Assembly: GCA_018056405.1 (NCBI GenBank)
Contig: JAGPFT010000083.1
Coordinates: 1 to 8,994 of the forward strand
Reading direction: 5' to 3'
Source of the DNA: Anaerolineae bacterium
GTDB lineage: Bacteria; Chloroflexota; Anaerolineae; Aggregatilineales; Aggregatilineaceae
Length of the DNA: 8,994 bases
Each line of letters opens with the position of its first letter. Positions within the stretch are counted from its first letter, which is position 1. A program made the translations under genes and the position numbers. Positions 1 to 4,610 of this stretch are shown piece after piece. Under the pieces are notes generated by a model that worked only from the letters and a program-made list of their open reading frames with translations, was not told the origin of the DNA and did not search any database.

Positions 1-93
1 TGGCGCTTTACGACGGGCGACGCTCGTCTTCGTCTCGAACGGCTCTATCCCAAACTCAATACCCCTGAGCCGAAAGCTGTCTCTGAATCCTAA
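1..93 (+). CDS. C-terminal fragment of an IS630-type transposase (5' end outside window)
   Basis: Reading frame 1 is open from the first base to a TAA at 91-93, giving 30 residues. It begins WRFTTGDARLRLERLYP. This resembles the C-terminal end of IS630/Tc1-mariner-type transposases, where a segment of the form W-x-F-T-T-x-D-A-R-x-K-L-x-x-L-Y-P is common. I recognise this from memory of the family, not from a search. The catalytic DDE residues would lie upstream of the window, so I cannot tell whether the element is intact. No convincing terminal inverted repeat or TA target duplication is visible after the stop. It could be an isolated remnant. Family assignment is moderate because only 30 residues are seen. 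Confidence 0.5.
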   Translation, partial: WRFTTGDARLRLERLYPKLNTPEPKAVSES

Positions 94-107
94 CTGATCT
101 GACCACT

Positions 108-172
108 AGAGAGGGGGACTTTGATCGCCGGTTGGGGCGTTTTCCCCCTCTCTGGCTTTGCCGGGGAGGGGG
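108..172. repeat. Polypurine/polypyrimidine inverted-repeat cluster
   Basis: AGAGAGGGGG at 108-117 is the exact reverse complement of CCCCCTCTCT at 144-153, with 26 bp between the arms. The same C-rich arm can also pair with GAGGGGG at 166-172 (using CCCCCTC at 144-150), so two alternative hairpins compete. The CCCCTCTC core is shared with the palindromes at 1596-1621 and 4331-4355, which suggests a dispersed repeat family. A remnant of the neighbouring insertion sequence is an alternative. Confidence 0.55.
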
Positions 173-281
173 CCAGGGGGAGGGGCATTCCGTCCAGATC
201 GCGCCCCTACAAGGGATATGAAGCGCACCGTCAGCGCCGGGCGCATTTCGTTTTGGGTGGCCTGTCACGGCCCTGGATGAC

Positions 282-311
282 GTAGGGGCGGGTTTCGAAA
301 CCCGCCCCTAC
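282..311. repeat. Perfect 30-bp palindrome just 3' of the glycosyltransferase gene
   Basis: The left half GTAGGGGCGGGTTTC (282-296) is the exact reverse complement of the right half (297-311), with no loop. It ends 16 bp beyond the stop codon of the leftward glycosyltransferase gene, so its RNA could fold and act as a 3'-end stabiliser or a terminator. No T-run follows on the minus strand, which argues against a standard intrinsic terminator. Part of the right arm plus flank (GCCCCTACAAG) recurs at 203-213, which suggests a mobile or dispersed palindrome. Confidence 0.65.
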
Positions 312-327
312 AAGACATTTGCGCGTA

Positions 328-1386
328 TTACCTGACTTGATTATCTACTCTCATGAGGGGCTGCTCGTCCTCTTCAAGGACCTTTGCTGCTCGCGGCACG
401 TAGCGCTGCCCGTTAATGACGCACCGGATGGCATACGGCCCCTTGCCCTGCGCCTCGTAATACGTGCGCATGAGCATCTCCATCATCAGGCCAAGCAGGA
501 TAGACTGCACGGCCAACACACCGAACAGCGCCGTCAGCACCGGCCAGGGCGACTGCCAGTGCCAGTTGCCGAAGAAAACCCCGCCGATCCCCATCACCGC
601 GATTCCCAGCAGGCACAGCAGCGACAGCAGGAAGCCCACGCCCCCGAAGATATACATGGGGCGCGTGTTGTATTTGGTCAGGAAAGTGACCGTCATCAGG
701 TCGAGCACAACCTTGATCGTGCGCCACAGCCCGTACTTAGACTTGCCGTGCAGGCGCGGGCGATGATTGACCACGCGCTCGACGATGTTGGCTCCGGCGG
801 CGTTGGCCAGCACGGGGATGAAGCGGTGCATCTCGCCGTAGAGCCGCACATGATCGAGCACCTCGCGGCGGTACGTCTTGAGCGTGCAGCCGTAGTCGTG
901 CAGTTCCACGCCGGTGACAAACGAGATGATGCGGTTGGCAACCTTCGAGGGCAGCCGCCGCGAAAGCGCGCGATCCTGGCGGTTCTTGCGCCAGCCACTC
1001 ACCAGGTCGCGGCCTTCGGTCTCCATCTGCTCCAGCATGAGCGGGATGTCGTGCGGGTCGTTCTGCAGATCAGCGTCCATCAGGGCAATGATTGCGCCGT
1101 TAGCATGGTCAATGCCCGCCTGGATAGCCGCAGTCTGGCCGAAGTTGCGGCGCAGCAGCACCGCGCGCACCGTCTCCGGCTGCGCCTCAGCCAGGGCGAT
1201 GATCTGCTGGCGGCTGGAGTCGCGGCTGCCGTCGTCCACGTAGATGATCTCATAGCGCAGCGGCAGCCCGTCGAGCACGCCGGTCAGCTCCTCGTGCACG
1301 GGGCGGATACTCTCCTCCTCGTTGTAGACGGGCAGCACAACCGACAGGTCGAACGGGTAGCGGTGTGCGGTGTTGGCGGTGTTCAA
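328..1386 (-). CDS. Family 2 glycosyltransferase, dolichol-phosphate-mannose-synthase-like, with two C-terminal membrane helices
   Basis: The 352-residue protein has a GT-A catalytic domain followed by membrane helices. Visible signatures are VVLPVYNEEES (16-26), the nucleotide-binding DDGS (51-54), and the DAD of MDADLQND (104-106), which matches the metal/sugar-nucleotide DXD position. LHGKSKYG (212-219) is typical of the polyprenyl-phosphate glycosyltransferases. Hydrophobic segments near 244-270 and 283-306 form the two-helix tail seen in GtrB/ArnC/DPM1-like bacterial enzymes. By family, it should transfer a sugar from a nucleotide donor to undecaprenyl or another polyprenyl phosphate at the inner membrane face. 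The start is TTG at 1386-1384, supported by an AGGAG (1394-1398) seven bases upstream; no early in-frame ATG exists. The sugar and acceptor cannot be predicted. It stands alone between two repeat-rich gaps. Confidence 0.9.
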   Translation of the reverse strand: MNTANTAHRYPFDLSVVLPVYNEEESIRPVHEELTGVLDGLPLRYEIIYVDDGSRDSSRQQIIALAEAQPETVRAVLLRRNFGQTAAIQAGIDHANGAIIALMDADLQNDPHDIPLMLEQMETEGRDLVSGWRKNRQDRALSRRLPSKVANRIISFVTGVELHDYGCTLKTYRREVLDHVRLYGEMHRFIPVLANAAGANIVERVVNHRPRLHGKSKYGLWRTIKVVLDLMTVTFLTKYNTRPMYIFGGVGFLLSLLCLLGIAVMGIGGVFFGNWHWQSPWPVLTALFGVLAVQSILLGLMMEMLMRTYYEAQGKGPYAIRCVINGQRYVPRAAKVLEEDEQPLMRVDNQVR

Positions 1387-1393
1387 GAGGCTT

Positions 1394-1398
1394 CTCCT
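1394..1398 (-). promoter_or_regulatory. Shine-Dalgarno AGGAG deciding a TTG start for the glycosyltransferase
   Basis: On the minus strand, AGGAG is followed by seven bases and then TTG. This good ribosome binding site, plus the conserved glycosyltransferase domain beginning about 15 residues later, supports the rare TTG start over any internal codon. Confidence 0.7.
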
Positions 1399-1406
1399 GC
1401 GAAAGG

Positions 1407-1462
1407 TTGGTGATTGGTTTTTGGTTGTTGGTGATCGGTTGTCAGTGATCAGTCGTCAGTCT
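1407..1462. repeat. Heptamer tandem array, eight units of T(T/C)(G/A)GTNN
   Basis: Units begin at 1407, 1414, 1421, 1428, 1435, 1442, 1449 and 1456, in perfect 7-bp register: TTGGTGA, TTGGTTT, TTGGTTG, TTGGTGA, TCGGTTG, TCAGTGA, TCAGTCG, TCAGTCT. Five positions are nearly fixed and the last two vary. The unit drifts gradually from TTGGT to TCAGT along the array. A 28-bp stretch (1412-1439) recurs at 4213-4240 with only two mismatches. The array lies directly 5' of the glycosyltransferase gene. Confidence 0.8.
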
Positions 1463-1563
1463 TCGGGTATGGGTTAAGCCGGACAACATAACCTCAATAT
1501 CTGAAGATCAGGTGACCAGGTGCGTCCAAAGGTTGTCAGCGACTCGCTTGAGTGGGGGCATTG

Positions 1564-1656
1564 ACCTCACCCCCAGCCTCGCTACGCTCGGCTTGCCCCC
1601 TCTCCATGCATGGAGAGGGGGCGGCGAGGCGCGCCAGCGCCGAGCGGGGGTGAGGT
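1564..1656. repeat. 93-bp nested palindrome (REP/MITE-like element)
   Basis: Outer arms ACCTCACCCCC (1564-1574) and GGGGGTGAGGT (1646-1656) are exact reverse complements. Inside them, GCTCGGC (1586-1592) pairs with GCCGAGC (1639-1645), and GCCTCGC (1576-1582) pairs with GCGAGGC (1624-1630). The centre is a perfect 26-bp palindrome (1596-1621) with half-site CCCCCTCTCCATG. The whole unit can form a long hairpin or cruciform. It has terminal inverted repeats but no coding capacity, as expected for a non-autonomous miniature element or REP-type repeat. No clear target-site duplication is visible. Confidence 0.75.
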
Positions 1657-1702
1657 AAGCCAGGGCACGGCACACTGTCTCAGCCTTGCACACACCCAGC
1701 AG

Positions 1703-1744
1703 ACTGAAGACTGACAACCGATGACTGAAAACCGAACACTGACC
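1703..1744. repeat. Heptamer tandem array, six units of AC(T/C)GANN, inverted relative to the 1407-1462 array
   Basis: Units begin at 1703, 1710, 1717, 1724, 1731 and 1738: ACTGAAG, ACTGACA, ACCGATG, ACTGAAA, ACCGAAC, ACTGACC. A degenerate seventh (ACTCAAC, 1745-1751) runs into the stop codon of the CDF gene. The consensus is the reverse complement of the unit in the array at 1407-1462. Longer pairing exists too: GTCAGTCTTC (1455-1464) against GAAGACTGAC (1706-1715). Confidence 0.75.
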
Positions 1745-1746
1745 AC

Positions 1747-3156
1747 TCAACTCCCCGCTGGCTCGGTATGAATGGTCACGCGCTGCACCTGGGGTAGTTC
1801 ATTACGAATGGCCGTTTCGACGTGCTCGGCGATGGCGTGCGCCTCCTCCACGCTCACTGAAGCAGGCAGGTGGCAGTGCATGGTCAGGGCGTAGCCGCCC
1901 GGCGCTAGCCAGATGGTGGTCTGGTGCCAGTCGGCGTCCGGGTACAGGCTGCTGGCGATGGCGGCGGCGCGGTCGCGCAACTCGAGCGCGGCCTGCGTCT
2001 GGACGAGCGGAGCGCCGTGCTGGTGGGCCGGCTCGATGTGCGTCAGCACTTCGCCCAGTTCCGGGAATTTCTCTTTCAGGCGGCACTCTAGATCGCTGAC
2101 CTGGCGGTGCGCTTCGCCAAGCGTCAGGCCAGGGCTGACTTCGACGTGCATTTCCAGGGCGATGCCATCGCGAGCGGGGACGGGGATCACCTCGTGGACG
2201 GCCAGACCCAGCCCGTCGGCGACGGCGCGCGCTTCGAGCATCCAGTCCAGCGCCGCACCCCGCTGTGGGGCGAAGTGCACCTGCACTTCGGCCACGTCCG
2301 GGTACGTGGTGCGCACCCGCTCCTTGATCGTTTTGGCGATGGCGTAGGCGTGGTCGGTGGTCACGGCAGGCTTGATGCGCGTGTCAATGTCCATGTAGAT
2401 GGCGTCGGCAGGCCCCCGGCTACGCACGCGCGAAGTCTCTTCCAGGCCGGGCACGTCCTCCAACAGCGCGACGACCGCCTGCGGATCGATCACCTGGCGG
2501 TCGGCCAGTGTGTCGCTCGTCTGGCGGATGATGCGCAGGCCCATGCGTGCAATGATCAGCACGATGACCAGGGCGATCAGCGGGTCCACCCAGGGATAGC
2601 CAAGTGAAATCACGGCCAGGCTGACCAGCACCGAGGCGGAGACGAGGAAATCGCTGGCGGTGTGCGAAGCATCAGCGAGTAGGATGTCCGAGCGCAGAGC
2701 GCGCCCGCGTCGCCGCTCATAGAGAATCACGCCCAGGTTGAGAGCCATTGTCCCGATCATGACCGCGAAACTGAGCGGCACGACTTCGGGCGCGCCGCCG
2801 TGCAGCAGGCGGTCAATCATCGTCCGCAGAATCTCCCAGGCGGCGACGAGCATCAGCCCACCGATGCCCAGCGTGGCCAGCGTCTCGAAGCGGCGATGCC
2901 CGTAGGGGTGATCGTCGTCGGGCGGCTGGGCAGCCAGGCGCAGCCCGACCAGCCCCATGACGTTCGACGATGCGTCCAGCGATGAATGGAAGCCATCGGC
3001 GATCATGGACACCGTGCCCGTCGCCAGCCCCATGATCAGCTTGGCGGCGGCGACCACCGCATTAAGCACCAGCACAATCCAAAGCACGCGGCGGACTTCG
3101 TGCGTGTTGGCGGCGCTGGAGGGAGGAGCATCAGGTGTTGGTGGCATGACCCTCAT
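1747..3156 (-). CDS. Cation diffusion facilitator family metal transporter with three tandem C-terminal domains
   Basis: With the ATG at 3156-3154 the protein is 469 residues. A CDF exports divalent metals (Zn2+, Fe2+, Co2+, Cd2+ or similar) across the cytoplasmic membrane, usually in exchange for protons, as a dimer. The metal site is visible as H57-x3-D61 in DGFHSSLD and H165-x3-D169 in HTASD. The family motif DDHPYGHRRFE follows the second helix (81-91). Hydrophobic segments cover about 22-210. A normal cytoplasmic dimerisation domain spans about 225-297. It is followed by two more domains of similar size, about 306-377 and 389-466. The three end alike: VQVHFAP, VLTHIEP, VTIHTEP. Usual CDF proteins are near 300 residues. 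The frame opens further to 3300, but that would overlap RNase H by 82 bp and adds an Arg-rich, non-conserved leader. ATG at 3147 is an alternative start. Metal specificity is not predictable. Confidence 0.9.
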   Translation of the reverse strand: MRVMPPTPDAPPSSAANTHEVRRVLWIVLVLNAVVAAAKLIMGLATGTVSMIADGFHSSLDASSNVMGLVGLRLAAQPPDDDHPYGHRRFETLATLGIGGLMLVAAWEILRTMIDRLLHGGAPEVVPLSFAVMIGTMALNLGVILYERRRGRALRSDILLADASHTASDFLVSASVLVSLAVISLGYPWVDPLIALVIVLIIARMGLRIIRQTSDTLADRQVIDPQAVVALLEDVPGLEETSRVRSRGPADAIYMDIDTRIKPAVTTDHAYAIAKTIKERVRTTYPDVAEVQVHFAPQRGAALDWMLEARAVADGLGLAVHEVIPVPARDGIALEMHVEVSPGLTLGEAHRQVSDLECRLKEKFPELGEVLTHIEPAHQHGAPLVQTQAALELRDRAAAIASSLYPDADWHQTTIWLAPGGYALTMHCHLPASVSVEEAHAIAEHVETAIRNELPQVQRVTIHTEPAGS

Positions 3157-3218
3157 TGTAACATGGAGTTCCCAGCAGGGGGGCGTGACAGCGAGCGGTC
3201 CGCACATCCTGGACGGGA

Positions 3219-4130
3219 TCAGGCGTCGCGCGCGGCCTCGGCGGCGAGCGCGGCCAGACCCTCGGCCAGCGGCGATTGGTCGCTCCCTTCCTGCACCCAC
3301 TGCACGCGCCGGCGCTCAGCGGCGGCGGCCAGCGCTTCCCAGTCGGCGCGGTGTTTGACGGCGCTGCCCTCCTTTGTCTGCCAGCCGCGCGCCCGCCAAC
3401 CGGCTACCCAGCGGGTGATGCTCTGGATCAGGTAGCTGTCTGGCGCGTGCAAGCGCACCGTTGCGCCTTCAGGCAGGCTCTTGAGCACAGCGCAGGCGGC
3501 GACTAGCCAGAGCTGGTTGGCGGAATTGACCGACGCGCGCCCGGTGAGGACGATCTGCTTCTCGCCGGCCAGGTCGCGGACGCGCGCTGCCCAGCCGCCG
3601 GCTCTCGCGCCCCTGGGCAGCGACACGCGCAGGGCGATCTCCCAGTTGGGCTGCTGCACATCGGCGGACGATCCCTGCTGCGCCACCAGGCGCTCGCGGG
3701 CGGCAGTAGCCAGGCGATCCACATGCTCGTTGTGCGGATCGCCGGCGTGCCCGCGCACCCACTGCCAGGTGATAGTGTGGCGCTGCATCTCGGTGTGCAG
3801 CGCCCGCCAGAGGTCTTCGTTCTCAATAGGACGCTTGCCTTTGCGCTGCCAGCCGCGCGCAGCCCAGTCCGGCAACCACTCGGTAATGCCTCGCTTGAGG
3901 TACTCGCTGTCGGTGTGCAGCGTCACCTGGCAGGGCTGCTTGAGCTTGCGCAGCGCCTCCAACGCCGCCGTCAACTCCATGCGGTTATTGGTCGTCTGTG
4001 GCTCAGCGCCGCTCAGATCGCGCGTGACGCCGTTGGCGGCGATCAGCAGCGCAGCCCAACCGCCAGGGCCGGGATTGGGGGCACAACCGCCGTCGGTGTA
4101 GATCGTGACATGAGGCATCTCGCCGGGCAT
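3219..4130 (-). CDS. rnhA: Ribonuclease HI with an extra degenerate RNase H-like C-terminal domain
   Basis: The protein has 303 residues, about twice the usual 150 or so. RNase HI cuts the RNA strand of RNA-DNA hybrids in the cytoplasm (R-loops, primers). Residues 6-148 form a complete domain: YTDGG with D13, NNRMEL with E52, HTDSEY with D74, GHAGDPHNEHVD with H128 and D138. All catalytic positions are present, so this half should be active. Residues 163-300 resemble the first half: GGWAAR matches GGWAAL, LHAPDSYLIQSI matches LHTDSEYLKRGI, and WRARGWQTK matches WAARGWQRK. In the second half the acidic residues are changed: D13 to R168, E52 to W208, D74 to P230, D138 to E290. It is therefore probably inactive and may bind hybrid or protein. 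The ATG at 4130-4128 has an AGGAG (4136-4140) five bases upstream. The CDF gene follows after 62 bp. Confidence 0.92.
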   Translation of the reverse strand: MPGEMPHVTIYTDGGCAPNPGPGGWAALLIAANGVTRDLSGAEPQTTNNRMELTAALEALRKLKQPCQVTLHTDSEYLKRGITEWLPDWAARGWQRKGKRPIENEDLWRALHTEMQRHTITWQWVRGHAGDPHNEHVDRLATAARERLVAQQGSSADVQQPNWEIALRVSLPRGARAGGWAARVRDLAGEKQIVLTGRASVNSANQLWLVAACAVLKSLPEGATVRLHAPDSYLIQSITRWVAGWRARGWQTKEGSAVKHRADWEALAAAAERRRVQWVQEGSDQSPLAEGLAALAAEAARDA

Positions 4131-4135
4131 GGTCT

Positions 4136-4140
4136 CTCCT
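4136..4140 (-). promoter_or_regulatory. Shine-Dalgarno AGGAG of the RNase HI gene
   Basis: AGGAG lies five bases before ATG 4130-4128 on the minus strand. It favours this ATG over the in-frame ATG four codons later, which has no comparable site. Confidence 0.65.
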
Positions 4141-4177
4141 GGAACAACACGGGCTGCTCAGCCTGCGCGGGCTGGAT

Positions 4178-4204
4178 GTTATAGGATTCGCCGGAATAGA
4201 GCAA
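4178..4204 (-). promoter_or_regulatory. Possible sigma-70-type promoter for RNase HI (weak)
   Basis: On the minus strand, TTGCTC (4204-4199) and TATAAC (4183-4178) are separated by 15 bp. The -10 matches five of six consensus bases. The spacer is shorter than the usual 16-18 bp, so the pairing is uncertain. The distance to the RNase HI start (about 40 bp of leader) is reasonable. Confidence 0.35.
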
Positions 4205-4214
4205 CTTGTGGGGA

Positions 4215-4242
4215 TTGGTTTTGGGTTGTTGGTGATTGGTGA
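4215..4242. repeat. Heptamer array, four units of TTGGTNN
   Basis: Units begin at 4215, 4222, 4229 and 4236, and the second reads TGGGT. Together with the two preceding bases, 4213-4240 matches 1412-1439 at 26 of 28 positions. In both places the array lies 5' of a leftward gene and is followed on the right by a CCCCTCTCC palindrome. Confidence 0.75.
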
Positions 4243-4283
4243 AAGCGGCGCCGCTGGGAGTCTGGGGCGGGCAGGTGTTGAGC

Positions 4284-4314
4284 AAACGTGAAAGCAGGCG
4301 AACGTCTCACGTTT
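4284..4314. repeat. 8-bp inverted repeat AAACGTGA/TCACGTTT
   Basis: AAACGTGA (4284-4291) and TCACGTTT (4307-4314) are exact reverse complements separated by 15 bp. Arm size and spacing could suit a dimeric regulator site or a small hairpin. It sits about 300 bp from the aminotransferase start and 150 bp from the RNase HI start, which is far for an operator. It may instead be part of the adjoining repeat element. Confidence 0.4.
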
Positions 4315-4330
4315 AGCCTCACCCCCCGGC

Positions 4331-4355
4331 CCCCTCTCCACGTGGTGGAGAGGGG
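4331..4355. repeat. Perfect 11-bp hairpin of the CCCCTCTCC palindrome family
   Basis: CCCCTCTCCAC (4331-4341) and GTGGAGAGGGG (4345-4355) pair perfectly around a 3-base loop GTG. The flanks CCTCACCCCCC (4318-4328) and GGGGTGGGG (4361-4369) resemble the outer arms of the element at 1564-1656. This looks like a shortened or decayed copy of the same repeat family. No T-run follows, so a simple intrinsic terminator is not indicated. Confidence 0.7.
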
Positions 4356-4453
4356 ATTTAGGGGTGGGGCTACTATCACACACAACATCACTTTGCCCAT
4401 TTAATGATCCTCACCTGCCTGTCCGCCCCTCAACCCCACACGCAGAGGGTTTT

Positions 4454-4502
4454 TGAAATCCGCAATTCGCAATCCGCAATCCGCAATCCGCATTTCGCAA
4501 TC
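4454..4502. repeat. Heptamer tandem array, CGCAATC, about seven units
   Basis: Units in 7-bp register are TGAAATC (4454, degenerate), CGCAATT (4461), CGCAATC (4468, 4475, 4482), CGCATTT (4489) and CGCAATC (4496). On the minus strand the unit reads GATTGCG. It resembles in style the short tandemly repeated heptamers known from filamentous cyanobacteria, but the unit differs. It lies about 40 bp upstream of the TATAAT box of the aminotransferase gene. Confidence 0.85.
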
Positions 4503-4540
4503 CCGCCCCACAGCAGGTGCCGTCACTTGCCGCCACGATC

Positions 4541-4546
4541 TATAAT
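4541..4546 (+). promoter_or_regulatory. Consensus -10 box TATAAT upstream of the aminotransferase
   Basis: A perfect TATAAT occurs in an otherwise GC-rich stretch. The best -35 at a normal spacing is GTGCCG (4517-4522, spacer 18), which matches only three of six bases, so activity may need help. Transcription would start near 4553, leaving a leader of about 58 bases to the GTG at 4611. The box overlaps the ATG at 4545, which argues against that ATG as the translation start. Confidence 0.5.
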
Positions 4547-4610
4547 GGAGCGCAGCGCGGCCCACTTTATGCCGCGCCCTGACCAGATTGCTACACCGAA
4601 AGGAAATCCC

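Larger units (their letters stand above)
94..327. other. Intergenic region with G/C-rich inverted repeats and no gene
   Basis: This gap lies between the transposase stop and the 3' end of the leftward glycosyltransferase gene. I see no supported coding region. It holds a G-run/C-run inverted repeat cluster (108-172), a short direct repeat GCCCCTACAAG at 203-213 and 304-314, and a perfect 30-bp palindrome (282-311). The right end of the IS630-like element, if it survives, should fall near the left edge, but I could not identify it. Confidence 0.6.
1387..1746. other. 360-bp intergenic region built almost entirely of repeats
   Basis: This gap separates the glycosyltransferase start from the 3' end of the CDF gene. 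It contains a leftward heptamer array (1407-1462), a 93-bp nested palindrome (1564-1656) and a rightward heptamer array (1703-1744) whose unit is the reverse-complement type of the first. Between them, 1463-1563 and 1657-1702 show nothing I can name. An 80-residue open frame on the minus strand here has no recognisable domain and translates the repeats, so I do not call a gene. The promoter of the glycosyltransferase should lie near its right-hand (5') side, but I see no clear -35/-10 pair. Confidence 0.7.
4131..4610. other. 480-bp divergent intergenic region with promoters and repeats
   Basis: This gap lies between the starts of the leftward RNase HI gene and the rightward aminotransferase gene, so it should hold both promoters. 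It contains a four-unit heptamer array (4215-4242), a GCGGCGCCGC palindrome (4245-4254), an AAACGTGA/TCACGTTT inverted repeat (4284-4291 with 4307-4314), an 11-bp perfect hairpin (4331-4355), a CGCAATC heptamer array (4454-4502) and a TATAAT box (4541-4546). Frames open through here, including a 69-codon N-terminal extension of the aminotransferase, but they translate repeats and I do not call them. Confidence 0.7.

Noticed and set aside
56..268. A 70-codon minus-strand frame in the left gap
   Set aside because: It runs through G-rich inverted repeats and overlaps the transposase end, with no domain or ribosome site.
319..1413. A 364-codon open frame on the plus strand
   Set aside because: It is antisense to the glycosyltransferase gene, is very rich in His/Gln/Arg/Ala as expected for the shadow of a GC-rich gene, and has no recognisable domain.
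1407..1462. A CRISPR-like array
   Set aside because: Units are 7 bp and contiguous with no spacers, and there are no cas genes nearby.
1508..1750. An 80-codon minus-strand frame as a small gene
   Set aside because: It translates the heptamer array and the 93-bp palindrome, with no good ribosome site and no domain.
3157..3300. N-terminal extension of the CDF gene to 3300
   Set aside because: It overlaps the end of the RNase HI gene by 82 bp, is Arg/Gly-rich without CDF similarity, and a better-placed ATG exists at 3156.
4331..4355. An intrinsic terminator
   Set aside because: The hairpin is strong but lacks a T-run on either side, and it lies between two divergent gene starts where a terminator is not expected.
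4404..4610. N-terminal extension of the aminotransferase to ATG 4404
   Set aside because: It would translate the CGCAATC heptamer array and the TATAAT box, and the family homology starts only near 4630.
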